This document shows, one piece after another, positions 15,221 to 16,753 of a DNA stretch of 16,753 nucleotides. The DNA comes from an uncultured Desulfobacterium sp. (GTDB lineage Bacteria > Desulfobacterota > Desulfobacteria > Desulfobacterales > Desulfobacteraceae), in NCBI GenBank assembly GCA_937124525.1, contig CAKZLA010000559.1, positions 1 to 16,753 of the forward strand. Reading direction: 5' to 3'. The notes beneath the pieces were generated by a model, which saw only the letters and a program-made list of their open reading frames with translations, was not told the DNA's origin and searched no databases. The stretch's first letter is position 1. The number at the start of each line of letters is the position of its first letter. A program made the translations under genes and the position numbers.

Positions 15221-16213
15221 CTAAAGAGTATCTAACGGGCTTGAAAGTTTTGCAATATTGTTTTCCATAACGTGAGTATATATTTCGGTTGTTTTTACAT
15301 CTGCATGGCCAAGAAGCTTTTGAACAGCTCTGATATTGGCTCCATCTTCAAGCATATGCGTTGCAAATGAATGTCGAAAAGTGTGGCATCTGACCGGTTT
15401 AACGATGCCAGTACGTTTTACAGCAGCTTTTACAGCTTTCTGTAGGCTCGATTCCAAAAGGTGGTGTCGACGTTTTATTTTTGCTCTTGGATCTAAACTT
15501 AAATGTTTTGCAGGGAAAATATATTGCCAGCCAATCTCTTTTGAAGCATTTTTATATTTTATTGACAGGGCATTGGGTAAATATACTTCGCCAAAACCAT
15601 CTGCAAGATCCTGTTTATGAATATCTTTAACTTTTTCAACCACAGCCTTAAGTTCTTCTTTGATTTGTTTTGGAAAAACTGTGGTACGATCCTTGTTACC
15701 TTTAGCAGCTCTGATATAAAGAAGATTTACTTCAAAATCTATATCCCGAACACGAAGTCGCAAACATTCCATTAATCTTAATCCAGCACCATAAAGCAGC
15801 TTTGCCATTAATAAATTAATACCTTTCATTTCTTGTAGAACTAATTTTACCTCCTTTTTTGTCATGACAACCGGGGGACGGACTAATTTTTTTGCCTTAA
15901 CAGGATCAATATCTTCTATTGGCATATCAAGCACTCTGCGATACAAAAAGACTATCGCATTTAAGGCCTGCCGTTGAGTTGAAGCGGCAACATTTCTTTT
16001 GGTGGCAAGGTGGCTAAGAAAAGAATCAATTTCTGTTTTCCCCATATTACGTGGATGTTTTTCATTGTTAAAGAATTTAATATACCTGATTATCCATTCA
16101 CAATAGGTTTGCTCAGTTTTGTATGCATAATGATAGTACCTGAGGACTTCCCGAACCTGATCCAAAAGACGTAATTCAGGATTTGGCCGAAATATTTTTT
16201 TTGAATTTGTCAT
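15221..16213 (-). CDS. intI: Integron-type tyrosine recombinase (IntI-like integrase)
   Basis: 330 residues from the ATG at 16213, with a strong AAGGAGGG RBS. A SAM-like N-terminal DNA-binding domain (about 15-105) precedes the catalytic domain. Catalytic residues are R146 (GAGLRLMEC), a lysine in AAKGNKDRT (K171/K174), H277 and R280 in [12 protein letters not shown]303 in LLGH, and nucleophile Y312 in EIYTHV. The insertion particular to integron integrases is present ([14 protein letters not shown] at about 222-235, then [17 protein letters not shown]). IntI proteins join attI to folded attC sites of gene cassettes. The gene is more AT-rich than the hyp operon, suggesting transfer. Since intI normally points away from its array, attI and cassettes would lie to the right, at the window's end. 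Confidence 0.9.
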   Translation of the reverse strand: MTNSKKIFRPNPELRLLDQVREVLRYYHYAYKTEQTYCEWIIRYIKFFNNEKHPRNMGKTEIDSFLSHLATKRNVAASTQRQALNAIVFLYRRVLDMPIEDIDPVKAKKLVRPPVVMTKKEVKLVLQEMKGINLLMAKLLYGAGLRLMECLRLRVRDIDFEVNLLYIRAAKGNKDRTTVFPKQIKEELKAVVEKVKDIHKQDLADGFGEVYLPNALSIKYKNASKEIGWQYIFPAKHLSLDPRAKIKRRHHLLESSLQKAVKAAVKRTGIVKPVRCHTFRHSFATHMLEDGANIRAVQKLLGHADVKTTEIYTHVMENNIAKLSSPLDTL

Positions 16214-16243
16214 TTTCCCTCCTTGCAATTTAATATTATTTAT

Positions 16244-16267
16244 GCTCATTATGAATAATGAATGAGC
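16244..16267. promoter_or_regulatory. Nested palindrome upstream of intI
   Basis: GCTCATT (16244-16250) and AATGAGC (16261-16267) are perfect inverted repeats enclosing a second palindrome, CATTATGAATAATG (16247-16260). It lies about 30 bp from the intI start, next to a minus-strand -10-like TAATAT (16233-16238), so it could be an operator. No LexA-type box was noticed. Confidence 0.35.
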
Positions 16268-16403
16268 CTGTTGATTAAGTCACAATTTTCATATTTCAGG
16301 AATCAGCCTTGCCCATATGACATGTGTTGGCTCTGCTAATTGCTATATTTTGTGACAACAAAGTCAAACCAGACTGAAATCGCCTTTAAATCAACAGACT
16401 CAT
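16262..16403. mobile_element. Short element with terminal inverted repeats (MITE-like candidate)
   Basis: ATGAGCCTGTTGATT (16262-16276) and the inverted ATGAGTCTGTTGATT (16389-16403) match at 14 of 15 bases and bound 142 bp without coding capacity. Termini with a CTGTTGA core are seen in several IS families, so this may be a solo MITE-like derivative. Target duplication is unclear (only AT-rich flanks). Confidence 0.35.
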
Positions 16404-16433
16404 AAATGTGTTTATTTTCTATTTTTTGGCTAT

Positions 16434-16582
16434 AATACCTTAATAGATGGAAAATATCAATTAAAAAACAATGAGTGGAAAATCGAGAGAGTTTTTTTCT
16501 ACTTTTTACTGTTTAATACGTTAATAGATAGAATTTTTTCCATGCTATAGGGGTAATACATAGAAATATTTTCCATCTATTA
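16434..16582. repeat. Direct and inverted AT-rich repeats between intI and the next gene
   Basis: AATACCTTAATAGATGGAA (16434-16452) recurs as AATACGTTAATAGATAGAA (16515-16533), 17/19 identical, 81 bp apart. TAATAGATGGAAAATAT (16441-16457) recurs as a perfect 17-bp inverted copy at 16566-16582. Repeats in this position could be integrase-binding sites of an attI region, or ends of a small element. Confidence 0.5.
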
Positions 16583-16587
16583 CAACT

Positions 16588-16620
16588 GTTGAACAAAACC
16601 GCTCCGCGGAGGCGCTCCGA
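16588..16620 (+). other. Possible integron recombination core (attI/attC-like)
   Basis: GTTGAAC (16588-16594) fits the integron core consensus GTTRRRY. It is followed by a GC-rich island in AT-rich DNA with the 10-bp palindrome CTCCGCGGAG and neighbouring CCGCTCC/GGAGGCG pairing. It lies about 375 bp upstream of intI, farther than in class 1 integrons, and no full R''-L''-L'-R' attC could be drawn. Tentative. Confidence 0.2.
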
Positions 16621-16692
16621 CGAATTTCTATTTCCATATTATTCTTAAGCTCCCGAGTTATATCTTTATTTTAAAACCAGAAAGCAGCATAC

Positions 16693-16728
16693 TCTCTCCT
16701 GAATATTAACCCTTATTATCAGGAGAGA
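16693..16728 (+). promoter_or_regulatory. Hairpin sequestering the RBS of the last gene
   Basis: TCTCTCCTGA (16693-16702) and TCAGGAGAGA (16719-16728) are perfectly complementary around a 16-nt loop. The right arm contains the Shine-Dalgarno sequence (AGGAGAG) of the ATG at 16732. In RNA this would hide the ribosome-binding site, as transposase genes often do against read-through transcripts. Confidence 0.6.
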
Positions 16729-16731
16729 AAA

Positions 16732-16753
16732 ATGACACCATTAAGCAAACGTT
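16732..16753 (+). CDS. Start of a gene cut by the right edge, possibly a second tyrosine recombinase
   Basis: Only ATG plus six codons (MTPLSKR) are present, but the start is well supported by AGGAGAG at good spacing. MTPL(S/R)(K/Q)R is a common N-terminus of short phage-integrase-type recombinases found with mobile elements. The RBS-hiding hairpin also fits a recombinase or transposase. Seven residues cannot prove identity. Confidence 0.35.

Noticed and set aside
16434..16582. CRISPR-like direct repeats
   Set aside because: Only two imperfect 19-nt copies with an 81-bp gap and an inverted third; no regular spacer pattern.

Overview
The window looks like chromosome from an anaerobic, sulfate-reducer-type deltaproteobacterium (Desulfobacterota, probably Desulfobacteraceae). 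This is inferred from protein style: a hydrogenase-maturation operon, an acuB/acuC pair, an NtrC-type regulator, PAS-LuxR regulators and an integron-type integrase. No rRNA or marker gene is present to prove it. Base composition is moderate over the housekeeping genes and visibly AT-rich in the last 1.5 kb around the integrase.

Layout. (1) 1-1820: the C-terminal end of a sigma-54 activator overlaps, by ATGA, a complete RlmN/Cfr-type radical SAM rRNA methylase. A small zinc-ribbon gene follows on the minus strand, then a relic of an XRE-type HTH gene. (2) 2197-3943, minus strand: acuC (HDAC-fold deacetylase) followed by acuB (CBS-CBS-ACT), probably one unit. (3) 4246-6847: a TIGR01777-type NAD(P)-binding epimerase with a strong palindrome over its -35 box. 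It converges on a two-gene minus-strand unit, an SRPBCC ligand-binding protein followed by a PAS-LuxR regulator. (4) 7176-9722: gpsA converges on a YhbY/CRM-domain gene with a TTG start; a YitT-family membrane protein follows. (5) 10031-14936, minus strand: hypC-hypF-hypD-hypE, four of the six classic [NiFe]-hydrogenase maturation genes. HypE keeps the C-terminal PRIC motif and HypF all its domains. (6) 15221-16753: an integron-type tyrosine recombinase, then about 500 bp of AT-rich DNA full of inverted and direct repeats, and the first seven codons of a second gene whose ribosome-binding site lies in a perfect hairpin.

The most unusual signal is a repeated element of about 90 nt made of two hairpins joined by a UUGUUGUG-like linker. 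It occurs three times: between acuC and acuB, after the epimerase gene, and in the predicted leader of the hyp operon. The third copy is diverged, but its first stem keeps pairing through three compensatory base-pair changes. The second stem relies on G.U pairs that work on only one strand. That points to a structured RNA with a defined sense strand rather than a simple DNA palindrome. A separate short REP-like repeat occurs three times, twice as an inverted pair wedged between hypD and hypE.

All calls come from reading sequence and motifs; no database search was run.
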